Shown here: piece by piece, positions 50,641 to 62,973 of the stretch | Layout of the letters: every line of letters begins with the position of its first letter | How positions within the stretch are numbered: the first letter of the stretch is position 1 | Origin: Glandiceps talaboti | Taxonomy: Eukaryota > Hemichordata > Enteropneusta > Spengelidae | Assembly (NCBI RefSeq): GCF_964340395.1 | Contig: NC_135551.1 | Span: 14,715,003 to 14,779,002 of the forward strand | DNA: 64,000 bases | Reading direction: 5' to 3' | Notes under the pieces: model-generated | What the model was told of the DNA's origin: nothing | Databases searched by the model: none | What the model saw: only the letters and a program-made list of their open reading frames with translations | Position numbers and translations under genes: made by a program

Positions 50641-51075
50641 TGAGTTTCCTCCCAGAACACGCGTGCGTTAATCCCACAAGAAGTATACTGACTGCGTAAG
50701 GGAACGTTTTGTTGACATCATATAACATACAGTGACAACGCGCAGTTCTATTGTTAACATAAAAAAAAAATGCCACAAAAAGATCAACTTTGATAAACTT
50801 AATCTACAAATTGAAACATTAGAGGGAGTAGATGAGATGTCGATGGACGTCTCTCGTCACATGTTTTGTCTACCGTCACTGTCGTGACCTCTAACCTACT
50901 CACTGACGTGTGCGAAACACTGAACTTGCTACCGGAACATATATATCTGCCACAGCTCAGAAGCCTTAGTAAACCAAATTTATGGAACAGGTTGTGATTT
51001 TCATTTGTTGGTCGGTTAGATTAATGGAAACAAAATGAGTACATGTGTATTTTGATGCCGAACAAGCTGTGTTAG

Positions 51076-51360
51076 GGGATCGTGTTGCATGATCTTGACA
51101 GTGACACATGTGAATGTTGGGCACTGAATCAATGCGTAATCACTGGCATGGCCACTATAGACGGCCGGTGCATGTGCGCCTGGTCAGACATGAAGAACGT
51201 GCTTGTTGTGCAAATCAGAAAAAAATCACTGTGGTATTTACAAAGCATCCCAACTTTGACGTTGTTGATAGTTTTAGTTAAAGATTCAAGTTCAAGGACA
51301 CCTAATGTCAGCTTTCCTATCAAGTTTACAGTATGTAAACTATGCTGTCATTTGATATAG
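51076..51360 (+). CDS. D-only exon-like open frame with a Cys-rich segment
   Basis: An acceptor-like gctgtgttag ends at 51075. The frame is open from there to TAG at 51358 (95 codons), and AATAAA motifs follow at 51400 and 51407. Near the start it reads DSDTCECWALNQC, then ten residues, then GRCMCAW: five Cys in a CxC...C...CxC pattern. The rest is Leu/Val-rich and ends FTVCKLCCHLI. There is no ATG at the start, so an upstream exon would be needed; none was found. The surrounding 50640-52780 is absent from the other units. It is either a fragment of an unrelated gene or chance. Confidence 0.3.
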   Translation, partial: GIVLHDLDSDTCECWALNQCVITGMATIDGRCMCAWSDMKNVLVVQIRKKSLWYLQSIPTLTLLIVLVKDSSSRTPNVSFPIKFTVCKLCCHLI

Positions 51361-51419
51361 CAGGACCAAATCATGATACACAGCCAGTGATGGTTAATTA
51401 ATAAAAAATAAATTATTAT

Positions 51420-52790
51420 AAAGTTTGTTTGACTGTATTTTTTGTAAGTTTTTCGTTCACATTTGGTACGTTTTAAAGTCAGGGATTTTTTTCTTCAAAA
51501 TGTCATGACTTTGAAGAGGAAATGATAATCACAGCAGTGTAATAACAGTTTTAAAAATGAAACAGGTGGTTAAAAGTTTAGGATTTCTCAAAGTTTTTAC
51601 TTAATCATATGTTCACTGTGACTTATTTTGAAGTTGGTCTTTGTTCTTGTCTGAAAAAAGGGAATTATAAATTTGAGCACTGCTATTCATTGATATTTAG
51701 ATTAAAAATTGTGACTACCTGGTTGTCGAATCTTTCTAAACAATATATAATATACTCTGTAAAAATGACTGAAAATTACATAATCTTAATTGCCTTCTAT
51801 TTCTAAGGTGTAATGTGTAGCACACAATGGTCAAAACATAGCTTACTGGGAACTGTTATTATGAATGGAATTTTTTTATGTAGTTAGGTAATGGTCTATA
51901 TGTAATGGAATATCTAAGACCACAGTATCTCTATAGTGGTCTGAGATAATCTATATGAATATTTCATAAACAATAATAATTGACCCCACTCCCTGTCGAA
52001 TGACACCACTTTTTGCAACCACGGGGCCTTTGTCCATACTTGTTGGAAACCTTGGCAGAACACTGCCGTCTACCCCCCCCCCTCCCACCCCCATTGTTAC
52101 ATCAGAGCAGCATGTGGCTTTCATCATGGCTGAAGTCGTTGAGGTTTGATGAGGGACAGGGCTCGAAATTAATACCGCCGCACGGTACATTTTACTGCAA
52201 TGTAATAATAGCTCAGAATTTTTCCATAATTTTCAAAATTAGGCTTAAAATTGGTAAAAGTCATAATGCATTCCTAATTTCTCGACCAGTTTTTAGCTTG
52301 AAATCAGTTGTATCATCACTCCGTAATGGTAATGCGTTTCATGACCCATGACATCCATGACCTTAGAAGACGTTCCGATGTTTACATTATTACTTTTAAT
52401 TACTTTTAAACAGTAAATCCCAAAGGAGTTCTGAGATCTAGAAATGTTTACTTGTTATCTGGTGGATTATTTTGACAAGTTCACACTGAAGATAAACATT
52501 TCATAGAAGTAATGATATATATAAATGAAAATTCATCTAGCACACTGATGACAATCACGTAACTGTTTCAAATAGTTACATACTAAAGTTCAAATTGGAT
52601 AACCTGAAAAAATTGTTAGCGATGCCACTTTGATTAATAGGACGAATGTATTTTGTACTCCTGATAAAATCACACAATATATAGTTCATGGCTACAGATA
52701 TACACCCATCAGGATGATAAGTATTCAATCATCTTCTTACAAAGTTGTTCTATGGACTTGTTAACCTTGCTACAATGAAGGAAAGAGACT
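51420..52790. other. D-specific spacer, nothing recognised
   Basis: AT-rich, with a C-run at about 52072-52092. Open frames at 51609-51806 and 52013-52351 show no recognisable feature. Confidence 0.5.
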
Positions 52791-52799
52791 TGTAACAAG

Positions 52800-55620
52800 G
52801 ATTCAATAAAGAGAAGAGAAAAGAAGTTGTATAGAGACTAACAGGACAGAAAGGACAGAGAATAGAACTGAAAAAATACATATTTTATTCTTGCCCCCCC
52901 CTTTTTTTTATTTCGCCCGCCCGCCCCGCCTGACTATTCCACTGGAGATAAGAAACACACACAAAAAGGTCACCCTAACGATGGTAACAGCATTATAATA
53001 TTTATAGGTTAACTTATTTTCTAAACTATTTGTGAACATTATTGTTAGGGAACTGTCACTGTTGGCTACCAAGTACAGAATAAGAGAGTCATTCATTGCG
53101 AAATAGTCGCACAGCAAATGCTGAAGACTTTTAGCGAAACAAGTGACATTATGAGAGAGTCTAAAAACAAGAACGCTTGTTTTAGTCTAGTAATTAATAT
53201 TAACTTGGATAACCCCTCACATACCTTAGATTCAACATGTAATGGATTATAGGACAAGTGATTGTGTTTCAGCAGATAACGTTGTTCTTGTACAATTAGT
53301 ATTGTAAGCATTAAACTACTCAGTGGTGATATATATTGAGATACGTTAATGCTGAACTACACATTGAGGCATAATTTATGCGCATTTGTAGATGATCTGG
53401 ACCCGTCCGACAGAGGTCGAACAAACAACAAAGATCATTTTACATATGAATATGTTACTACGATTGTGTTGCCTTGTCAAATAAAAGTTATACGTTGGGG
53501 AGGTGAATTGGTAGTAACAGTGGTGTCAGTAGTGATGGTGGTTATGTATAAAACGTTTGCGCATACATGATGGGGTGAGGGTAGGAAAGTGACATTTTGT
53601 GCATAATACCGGAGTGTGTCCGTCCCTCGGTATATACATACAGGCATATTCGTATTAGTTTTGTCACCATCTAATTATGAAAATGTTTCCAGATGTTCTT
53701 GTTTGCGTGTTGACAATGATATTTAAAACAAACCGGCGTATATCTGAACCGGTAGGTTTGGAGACAAGGCAAAACAAGCATCGACATATGGGACAAATCA
53801 GAGCAATGACATTAACAAAACTACACCTTTAGTTATCAAATGCAAACTGGGATATAGAAAGAAGATCACCGACTTTGTAATGATCACTCTTAACATGTCA
53901 CTTTCAATAACTTTCTGTACCTCCACCAGTTCGGACATTTATAGCAGAGGTGTGAAGGAAAACGTATCCAACTATCAGATTGTTAAAGTTTCTGCCTTGA
54001 ATGTATTGTATACACAAACTGTATACACATATATATCTTTAATACTGGGTAAGCAGTTTTCACTATTTAAACAAACACTTCAAGTAGTCCCTTCATGTTA
54101 ATCATCATCACCTAACAAACTCAACGTGTTTGTATATATTCGTATTCGTGTGTATTCGAGTTTATTATGCTGACATTTAAAACATTAATGTAAATAAAGT
54201 ATTATCGACTAAACATGTATAGATCAATAATAAGTATCTCCCATTCAAAATGAGCAATAACTGTCCGCGTGTTAGTTTCAATGTATGATAAATATTCACT
54301 CATGTAAATGACACGCAAATGTTGCAAACACAAATTGTATTGAATCATTGAAAGGCAAAACACTGACCTCACGTGGTCGAAACACAGTATAAATCATTCA
54401 TCACCAGCCCAACATAAGATGTTTATCAAAAGAAGTGTAACCCTCGTCTATCTGTGACCCTTTTTTCAAAAAATAGCTGGAAATGGCCACACCTGTACAG
54501 GAATGTGATGGGATCCGCAAAGAAACGTTTTGGTTACTTTAGTCCTTATTAGAGCTGCCCTGAGTACGAGTAAATATCTTTTATAATAGCATGATTAATA
54601 TTAATTATGATAAGTGTCTTTCATTTTTCTTTGAGGTAACCACCGCAATGGATGTTTTCCCATTTCTTGATACAGTATAAAAATCTATTCACTAAATAAC
54701 TTTCGAAAATAATGGCACTACGTATGATTAATGGGTGGCACGCAATCTTCACCACCATGAGATATATGACTGTTATAACTATTATGCAGTATATGATTTA
54801 CAAACAGGAAATGTTGGATATTTAAACAAATTAATTGTCCAAATCATTTTAATGGTGGTATAATTTAGACACACTGAATGAATTCAATAATGATTTCAAA
54901 GAATAGTCATGATTGCATTTAAATTAGTGTATGCAACAATCACTCCTTGACAAGCAATTAGTAAAACTGAGACTGTATATGATTTTCTCACAGTCTTCGC
55001 TAACTGTCTTTGTTACATACTGAAGTCGAATCCCTGTATACGATACGCCTTCAGTAGCTCGGTTTCACATTGTGTGGTTTAATCGGATGGTACGGCTATT
55101 TCAAAACCAATAAGTCATTTCAACTAATACAGTGTTAACTAGATTTCACCATTGAACGCAAATAAGATACTAGTATTTTATTGTTCTAGCTCAATGTCGA
55201 CATGTCACGATACATATATTAGTCCATAAGTGGAAGGTCAAGATCTGGGGCAAAGGTTGCCATACGGATACCTTTTCTGAAAGGTCCAAATGTGAAGACT
55301 ATGAAAGTGTTTGGTTCGCTTTGAAAAGAAAAGCATTGAAAGTTGAAAGTTTCAATACTCCATTGTACACAACCTACTTTGACTGCATTGTCTGTACGAC
55401 CGCTGTTGGCGCTGTCCAGAGTGTCTACCCATTCACACAAATTGTCTTAATGTGTAGTTTAGGTCAAGAAAGGTACAACCAGAGTTAATCTATATCTTTC
55501 TATATCAACACATATTTTAACGCTTAATTCAGATGTCTAGCCCCAGTTCACGATCGTAATACGTGAATAAGAACATCTGTTGAAACACAATCACTTGTCT
55601 TATATTCCATTTTATTTTGA
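52800..55620. other. D-E spacer, partly inverted copy of the C-D spacer
   Basis: 52810-53480 matches 39090-39780 in the same orientation. 53480-55230 matches 41650-39785 reversed (for example cttcaagtagtcccttcat at 54080 against atgaagggactacttgaag at 41050). 55240-55620 again matches 41660-42030 directly. No gene seen. Confidence 0.82.
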
Positions 55621-56536
55621 GTATAAGGAATGTAAGGGGTTATCATGTTATAACTTATTATTTCAATTCCATCTAAAAAACCCAAGTTAGTATGGCCACT
55701 ACTCAAGCAGTCTTGTGTATAGGCTTTCTATGTGACAATGTCATTAGTGTCGCTAAATGCCTTGACCATTTGCCGTACCATTATGTCGCCATCAATACTT
55801 CACTTATTTTGTGATGGGGAACTCAGATTTCACTATATGAATAAACATGTCCGGTTCTCCCTTGATGTTAATCGAATATTTATGTCGTCAATGGTACACA
55901 CAGGCAAACTATATGACATGTTCACTTTGATTTCATCATCACCTTAAAGATTATAACGCTGGTACATCTTTGTGTTTGCGTGTTTACAACAAATGTTTAT
56001 TAAGCTGACATTTGAAATGCAGACTCAATTACATAATTATTAACTCAACATGTACAATCAACCATAAAGATCTCCCATTTAATGTTAGTCATAAATGTCC
56101 ACGTGATAGAGTCATTTCATGATAGCATACGCTCCCTGGTAAACGGAACACAAATATTACAAATGCGTATTGAATCATTGAATGATACCATACTGACGGC
56201 ACTTTGTTGACCTGTCTAACAAACCCCAACGACTTTGATAACGGAAACAGAATTAGTACGTGGAGGCTCTTCCTTGAGTACGGAGTCAGATGTATTTCGT
56301 CGGTATGACGCCTTTCCCAGTCAGGGATTCAAGTGGTTTCAGCCGTGCGAGCAATACATTCGAATAACGCACACAGTAGTGTACGTGTGTAATAGACACT
56401 TATTGTTCACATTACACATGCAAACTTGCTAACATACTGGTACTATAATGGTTAATGGTTTTCAATGACATGCAATTTTTACCAATATGAGATATGTTCC
56501 ATACATGTATTGCTTACATAACAATGCATTCAATTT

Positions 56537-56679
56537 TTGCTAGCACGAAGGTGGAGCTGTTGTCACGCAAATAGAGTGTATATAATGGGAGTGATTCATT
56601 CCATCTTATTCATAACAAAGTCCGTCAAGAAGTTCGTCGTCAACTATTGAAGAAGAGAAAAGTATACTCGATAATTGAG
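56537..56679 (+). promoter_or_regulatory. promoter and leader exon of relic E
   Basis: Same arrangement as D: tagcacgaaggtggagctgt, tgtcacgcaaatagagtg, TATATAA at 56579-56585, leader exon ending 56679 before GTATGTG. The promoter looks intact, so a transcript from this relic is possible. Confidence 0.7.
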
Positions 56680-57869
56680 GTATGTGATCTCATGTTTATG
56701 TGCTATCGCCAGACACATGATCTTGTGTATGTTGTCAATGAGTTTCTCTTTCAGTTTTTTGTGAAGTTTTTATATTGACAAAATACTTGTTTTGACGTAT
56801 ATGATTAGTATAATTGTTTCATAGTTTACAATTCATGCAATATATATCATGAAGAGTATCTCGATTAGATTTGACAGAAAGTTTGCATTTGTATGTACAA
56901 CGGAAATCACTTGAATTGATAGAAAACGTCATCTGGCTCAACAAAAATCTCACGGAGATTAATATATTTTGATGTAGTTAAGTAAGCAAACCTCAAATTT
57001 AAAACAATATTTACATACCTTAACATAACGAAGAATCCATGTTTGATGTAGTTTAAGTTGTAATGCTTAATCAGTAAAAATAGCAAAATTTTGATAATTA
57101 GGCAATTATGTTTAGAATACAAGCTTTAAATTTCGGAAAATTTAGCACTGACATGCATTGATGGTAAAGAAGTGGATATGTCGTTTAAAGCATGTTGACG
57201 TAGCTCATAATCTTAAATGATCCATTTGCACAATTAATTTAACAAATGCAACCATTTTACAAATAGAAAAGAAAACTGGACTGAAGAGTTAATATATTTG
57301 TTACTACCGTTTCATGCTTTTGCAAGAGGACATGGCATAGAACTTATAAAAGCAGAAGCGCTATTCATTTTAATAGCATACCCGGGGTATTGGCATAAAT
57401 ACAATATTGCTAGAGGTCATATATAGCCAATGATGGTTTCAGTTAAATTTTTTTTTAAAAACGTAAGGTTTGGCTATAGTCTGTATATAGGTAGGCATCG
57501 GCTCATTATAACATGACGCTCATTATGCTAGATGATTTTGATGACGATATAACACGCTAACAGAGCTGATAGAGCGCCTTAGTGTTATTTACTAATTAGA
57601 TACTGTACTATGCCATTGTAGGCTAATCAGGCATTGAATATAGTTTAGTACGTTTTCTGTACCTGCATCAGGTCTTTCACTAATCTTATGTAACTATAGT
57701 AAGTTGCTATACTACCAAAGACAATTGGCAGTCAGTATAGGTCGCAGACGCGGTATTCCTCTATTTCTATCAGAAATTGTGAGACGAGCACACTACTCGA
57801 TATACATGTTTTGTCTTAATCATTTGGCGAACTTGAACTGAACAGGGTTATAACCAGATTTAAACTGAA

Positions 57870-59106
57870 TGCCTACCGTAAGGGAATCACTAATTATGCA
57901 AATAACTCATTAAGCTAAAAGAAAATATGGCAACACGGTGTTATTTGGACAAGTGTGCTTTCTTAGGTTAATGCATATGCCAAATTACATGGAATTTGAA
58001 TAGTGCATGATACTTCTTAATTACTGAATATCGTTCATTATTCAAAATACTCATTAAAGGTGAAAGTTGTAGCAACAAACTTCAGGGGACAGGTGCGTAT
58101 TATTATGATTAATATAGGTACCATATTATACGAAATTTGAAGCTTGCATTTTTAAGATACAGCTTAGTTACCTAAAATCATTAATTATGCAAATGTTTCA
58201 TTAAAACTGTAAGCTATATCAACATTTTATAGAACATATCAGCTTTGCTAACGTATGCACTAAATGTTATTGAAATTCAAGTATGCATTCTTATGATATA
58301 TCCTAATTACCGAAAATCATTAATCAAGCAAATTAGTTATCAACACTGTAAGATACATCAACAAACTTTATAGGGTGTATAAACTTTGCTATGTTTAATG
58401 TATGAAGTAAACCATATTGAAATTGAAGTATACAGTCTTAAGATATAGCCTAATTACCGAAAATAGTTAATTATGCAAATTATTCACTAAATCTTTAAGC
58501 GAAATCAACATTTTGTAGGAGATATGCACTGTTATGTTTAACGTATGTACTAAATTGCATTGAAATTGAAGTATGCAGTCTTAAGATATAGCCTAATTAT
58601 CCAAACTCTTTAATTATGCAAATCATTCATTAGCTCTGTGTGGTACATCAACTAACATTATAGGACATGCACAATTTGTTATGGTTAATGTATCTACTGA
58701 ATTGTATTGAAATCGAAGTATGCAGTCGTGAGATAAAGCCTAATTACCAAAAAATAATTAATCATGCAAATTATTCATTAACACTGTAAGGTAAATCAAC
58801 ACATTTTATAGGACAAATGTATGCTATGTTTAACGAATATATTAAATTATATTGAAGTTGAAGTATGCAGTCTTAATATGTTGCTTAATAAGTTGATTTC
58901 ATTGATGTGCAATATGTCCCTAATTAACATGAACTGATCTCACACAAAAACTAACCAGGTCGAGCCATTACCCCAAACATTATTTGTACCAAATTCCATT
59001 ATAATTGAACCAGCCATTTTTAAGAAAATGATGACACACACACAAACGGACATACATACAGACAGACATCCTCCGTTTAATACCTCCCATTCCCTTACGG
59101 GAGGTA
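57870..59106. mobile_element. about 1.24-kb element with TACCTCCCGTAAGGG-type inverted ends and internal 130-150-bp repeats
   Basis: Starts TGCCTACCGTAAGGGAAT and ends with the near reverse complement ATTCCCTTACGGGAGGTA. The inside is made of about seven diverged units, each with aattatgcaaat (contains the octamer ATGCAAAT), cattaaaactgtaag, atcaacattttatag and ttgaaattgaagtatgcagt. Near the right end it carries a CA/GACA-rich stretch. There is no coding capacity. Fragments of the family lie in other spacers and carry their (GT)n tracts. Confidence 0.78.
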
Positions 59107-59309
59107 AAAGGAGTGACATTGATCTTACAGGCAGTGTAATTATTCTTTACCCTTCCAGGAACTTTGGAAGATGCCAGTTTAAGCGTTGTTATTTCCTTGA
59201 TACCTGACAGACATCAAACCGAGAAGATGACCAGGAATTTGCTTACCGGTGCTGATATTAGCGCAGCAGCTTGTGATTGCAAATAAACACTCAAGAGGTC
59301 AGTATTTGT

Positions 59310-59835
59310 ACCACACTACATCACATCACATCACTTTACATCACTTCATCTCACTTCACTTCTGGACCACTTCATGTCACGTGACGATATGTCATACCAT
59401 AATATATTATGCCATGTCATTTCATGTCAATATGTTATGGCATGTTGTGTCACAAAATATCATGTCATATAATATTACATCATATGATAATTCTGATGTG
59501 ATATATGATATGATATGATATGATATGATATGATATGATATGATATGATATGATATGATATGATATGATATGATATGATTATGATATCATTTAATATTAT
59601 CATATATCACATCACATCACATCTCATCACATCACAACATTCATACCATAACATCACATGTTACAAGATACGACACATCATATTACGCCACATATGTCAT
59701 ATCACATTACCTAACATCACAAAACAACTGACATCCTATGACATCATATAACATCGCATTGCATCCCATCACATGATATGATATGCCATTACATCAAATC
59801 GCATATCATATCAGATCTCACATATCATAGCATCA
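59310..59835. repeat. pentanucleotide arrays in intron 3 region of relic E
   Basis: CATCA-type sequence, then (ATGAT)n at about 59500-59578, then ATCACATCAC-type sequence. The array is kept although the gene copy is broken. Confidence 0.88.
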
Positions 59836-60130
59836 TTACATCACAATATTACTTGCATTTCAACCTTGTTTATGTCAACATATTGTTATTAGTACAATAT
59901 TTGTTTGAAGAATCATGGTGCTGAATATAACTATTTGGTATATAACATATCGAAATTATTTAAATAAAAAACAAATGGTTTTGCAATTATCGCATTTTAT
60001 TCTATCGTTCCCTTGTCTATCAGAATAGCTATCATCAAAGTATGTAGAATGTAGTTAGGAAAGATAACTAGATTCGCAGGTGTTAAAGGTATAGTAAAGT
60101 TGCTCGGATTCTATGTTCACTCTCTTGCAG

Positions 60131-60174
60131 GTCACCAATTGAATATAACACGTGGTTTTAGAAGATACTGTTAG
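60131..60174 (+). other. exon 4 sequence of relic E
   Basis: Acceptor CTCTTGCAG and the 44-nt frame are identical to B, C and D; stop TAG 60172. Two 34-bp AATAAA-bearing units follow (to about 60265). Confidence 0.6.
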
Positions 60175-60267
60175 GCGCCAACTTTAAAATGACAGTTTGC
60201 TTTATTATGCCTATCAAATAAATATCATACTGTACTTATTATGTCTATTAAATAAATATCAATCTCG

Positions 60268-60531
60268 TCAATGCATAATATATCTTGTGAATGGATATGA
60301 CGTATTGTACATTAATGCGAAAAAAATGATTGTTCTTAATTCCTGTGTTCTCAAATATACGAAAACGACTCTTTGTGCCTGTATACCCACGTATAACTGC
60401 TTGTATGTAACCTGGGATGTCATCATATTAATCATGTTACTTCGACTATCGTCGAACCACTTACGATTACCATGGTCTACATCAATAACAACACATTGAC
60501 CCTTGTTAAGTGTGCCTACATACCAGGTCAT
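60268..60531 (-). CDS. conserved minus-strand open frame downstream of relic E, unrecognised
   Basis: 87 codons, starting MTWYVGTLNKGQCVVIDV, with DDSRSNM and TYKQLYVGIQAQ in the middle. It is the counterpart of the frame at 33735-33926. See there for doubts. Confidence 0.2.
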   Translation of the reverse strand: MTWYVGTLNKGQCVVIDVDHGNRKWFDDSRSNMINMMTSQVTYKQLYVGIQAQRVVFVYLRTQELRTIIFFALMYNTSYPFTRYIMH

Positions 60532-61437
60532 AAATCATGAAGCTGTGTTAACTTGAACACACTTGTGGCTGAAGTTATACACCCTACAATCATAATCTGG
60601 ATATTCCTTTGTGGAATAGTTGTTGAGTTGTCACTACAAATGGAATTAACCATTGACTGTTGAGATACAGAACAGAAGTCTGACTGGAGATCCATCTAAG
60701 TAGTTGCCAGCTGACATGGGTTAAAATTAATGCCATCAGACAGTTTCGAAAGTAGTCTCACTATTACAAAATTCTTGAAAGCGTTCCTCACGATAACTAC
60801 TTTAAGAGCATTACATCAAGTGGTGCCCATGATTATTCTTATACGTGTGTACTTAAAGTTTTCCAAATTCTCATAATAGTATCAACATGTCTAGAGGTGA
60901 GGTATACGAAAGGTTATGTACACGGTTCTGAACCAAGATTTCCAATGACTAACTGTGAAATATATATGAACGTATACGAGTTGTTTCTTGGTGATATTAA
61001 CATATGTACACACAACTGCAATACTCAACTCACTCTATATCATTCTGTATCGAGATTACTCGGAACCTACAGGTATTGCTCAATGAAGTCATATTGTCTT
61101 CAATACGATTGGATAAAAGTTGAAAGATGACGTCATCCTGCTGTTTACCATAATTAACTTGAAAGTGTTTGAAGGTCACTGGAATTCTAAACCACGTTAA
61201 AACAAGGTTACAATTCTACAGGTCAATAGACATCATTTATCGTAAACTCAAAGACAATTACGTGTCTTCATTAATCTCTTTCGTAAATATGCAAAGAGAT
61301 TTTTTACCCAACATTTGGTGACAATATGTCAACGCATTGCTTTCTCCATTACTTAACCCACCAGAGCCATGGTTAGAGCTATTTCTCTAATTTCTATAAA
61401 TTTAAAAAGCCGAATGTTACTATATTTAAGAAAGTGT

Positions 61438-61815
61438 CGGTGTGTGTGTGTGGGGGGGGGGGTGAATTGCCGAAATAATAAATATTGAAATATCGGTCTA
61501 TGGTATTTAACATTTGTACAGATTTTGGCATCAACCCTTACCCACGAGCAATCATTTCATGACAGAACACTTGTACATGGTGATCAAACACTTTAACATG
61601 AACAAAGAACGTTAACATGGTGAACACAACACTTTAACACGGTGAACATAACAATTTAACATGATGAACAGAACACTAGAACATGGTGAACAGAACACTT
61701 ATACATGAAAACATAACACTATGCATTTAACAATGTGAACAAACCACTTGAACATGGTAAACAAAACATTATAACATTCTGAAAAAGAACACTTTAACAT
61801 GGTGAATCATTCCCT
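61438..61815 (+). repeat. G-run and AACATGGTGAAC-type minisatellite downstream of relic E
   Basis: (GT)n plus a run of G at 61438-61463, then the same minisatellite as in the other spacers at about 61560-61815. Confidence 0.85.
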
Positions 61816-61859
61816 TAGTTATGAATTATATTATCAAAAATGGGTTATAACTATATATT

Positions 61860-62926
61860 ATTAACAACGTGCACACACCTGCAATACACTCCAGTTACCA
61901 TATAAAAACCACGAGACTTCATTTTCTGTATTTAAATTGTAAAACTGTTGGCAATCAACGCGGAAGTGTCGGGTACTAGCTGTCAAGAGAAAACCTATTA
62001 CATAATGTGTTGTTGTAATCAGTATGCTGCACGCATAGTGATTACAATGTGAATGACCTGTAACAAGCACGTCTACGTGACTTTTGTCACCAGTCGGTTA
62101 CTCACAGTCAAACATTGGTGGCGCTCTTACTCCCGGTCGAGCTGGAACAACACAACACTGCACTGTTCGCTTTCTCCTACATTAAAGCAAGCACTTTCGA
62201 TTTGATGAGGTATGAAATCCAGGGAGAAAGTTTTTTATGTGAAGATAAATATAACAACGATAAACATCATCACTCACAAGCTGGCTCCTTTGAATTTAGC
62301 TATCTATGTAAACGTTTGGAGCATACACACCACAAATATAAAGACATACACATGGTAGACCTGGCAGTGTGTTAAACATTAGAATTTCGAAGATACGCTT
62401 TCTCTTTTACTGAAATTACAGAAATGCATTTGTAAAAATAAACCAACCTCAGAATTTGGTATTAAAGTATTATAACTGTATATTAGTCAAAGGTTCTTTG
62501 TATTTGGAGCTACACAGCACAAATCACAGTTAGACAGCTTTCGACTGCAATGTTGTCCACTCTGTGATAGATGGCGCTGTTCATTATGATCATGTCAAAT
62601 GGTAAGCAGTCGAAATCTTCCAGCTTAGGCCTAACAAGAACAATTGTGTGGTTTCGGTTCCGGTCAATTTCAAAATAGATGGGATAGGTAGATTTTTTAT
62701 TTTGTTTTTTTTCAAATAATTGTTACTCATTTGTGAGTGTCTAATTCAGGTTGTTATGTTTTCCTATGTTTTTTATATGTGCTCTGTGTTATTCGTTTCT
62801 TCTAATCAGATGTACAACCATTAAAGATTGGAAGAACAGCTTTATATTGTTTTTTTTCCTGCTGTAAGAAAGGATATATATTAGGGGAGAAAAGTCGGCG
62901 AGTCTGTGCGTGTGTGTCTGTGTGTA

Positions 62927-62973
<47 letters not shown>

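Larger units (their letters stand above)
56579..60204 (+). pseudogene. gene E: broken copy of the cysteine-rich peptide gene
   Basis: The promoter, leader exon, a remnant of exon 3 (about 59159-59297, recognisable by TLEDASLSVVISL) and an exon 4 identical to B to D (60131-60174) are present in the right order. The other parts of a complete gene are not recognisable, and the copy looks broken by at least two changes. A repeat-bearing element sits between (57870-59106). By its close match to D it is young. It could still give a non-coding or regulatory transcript. Confidence 0.75.
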
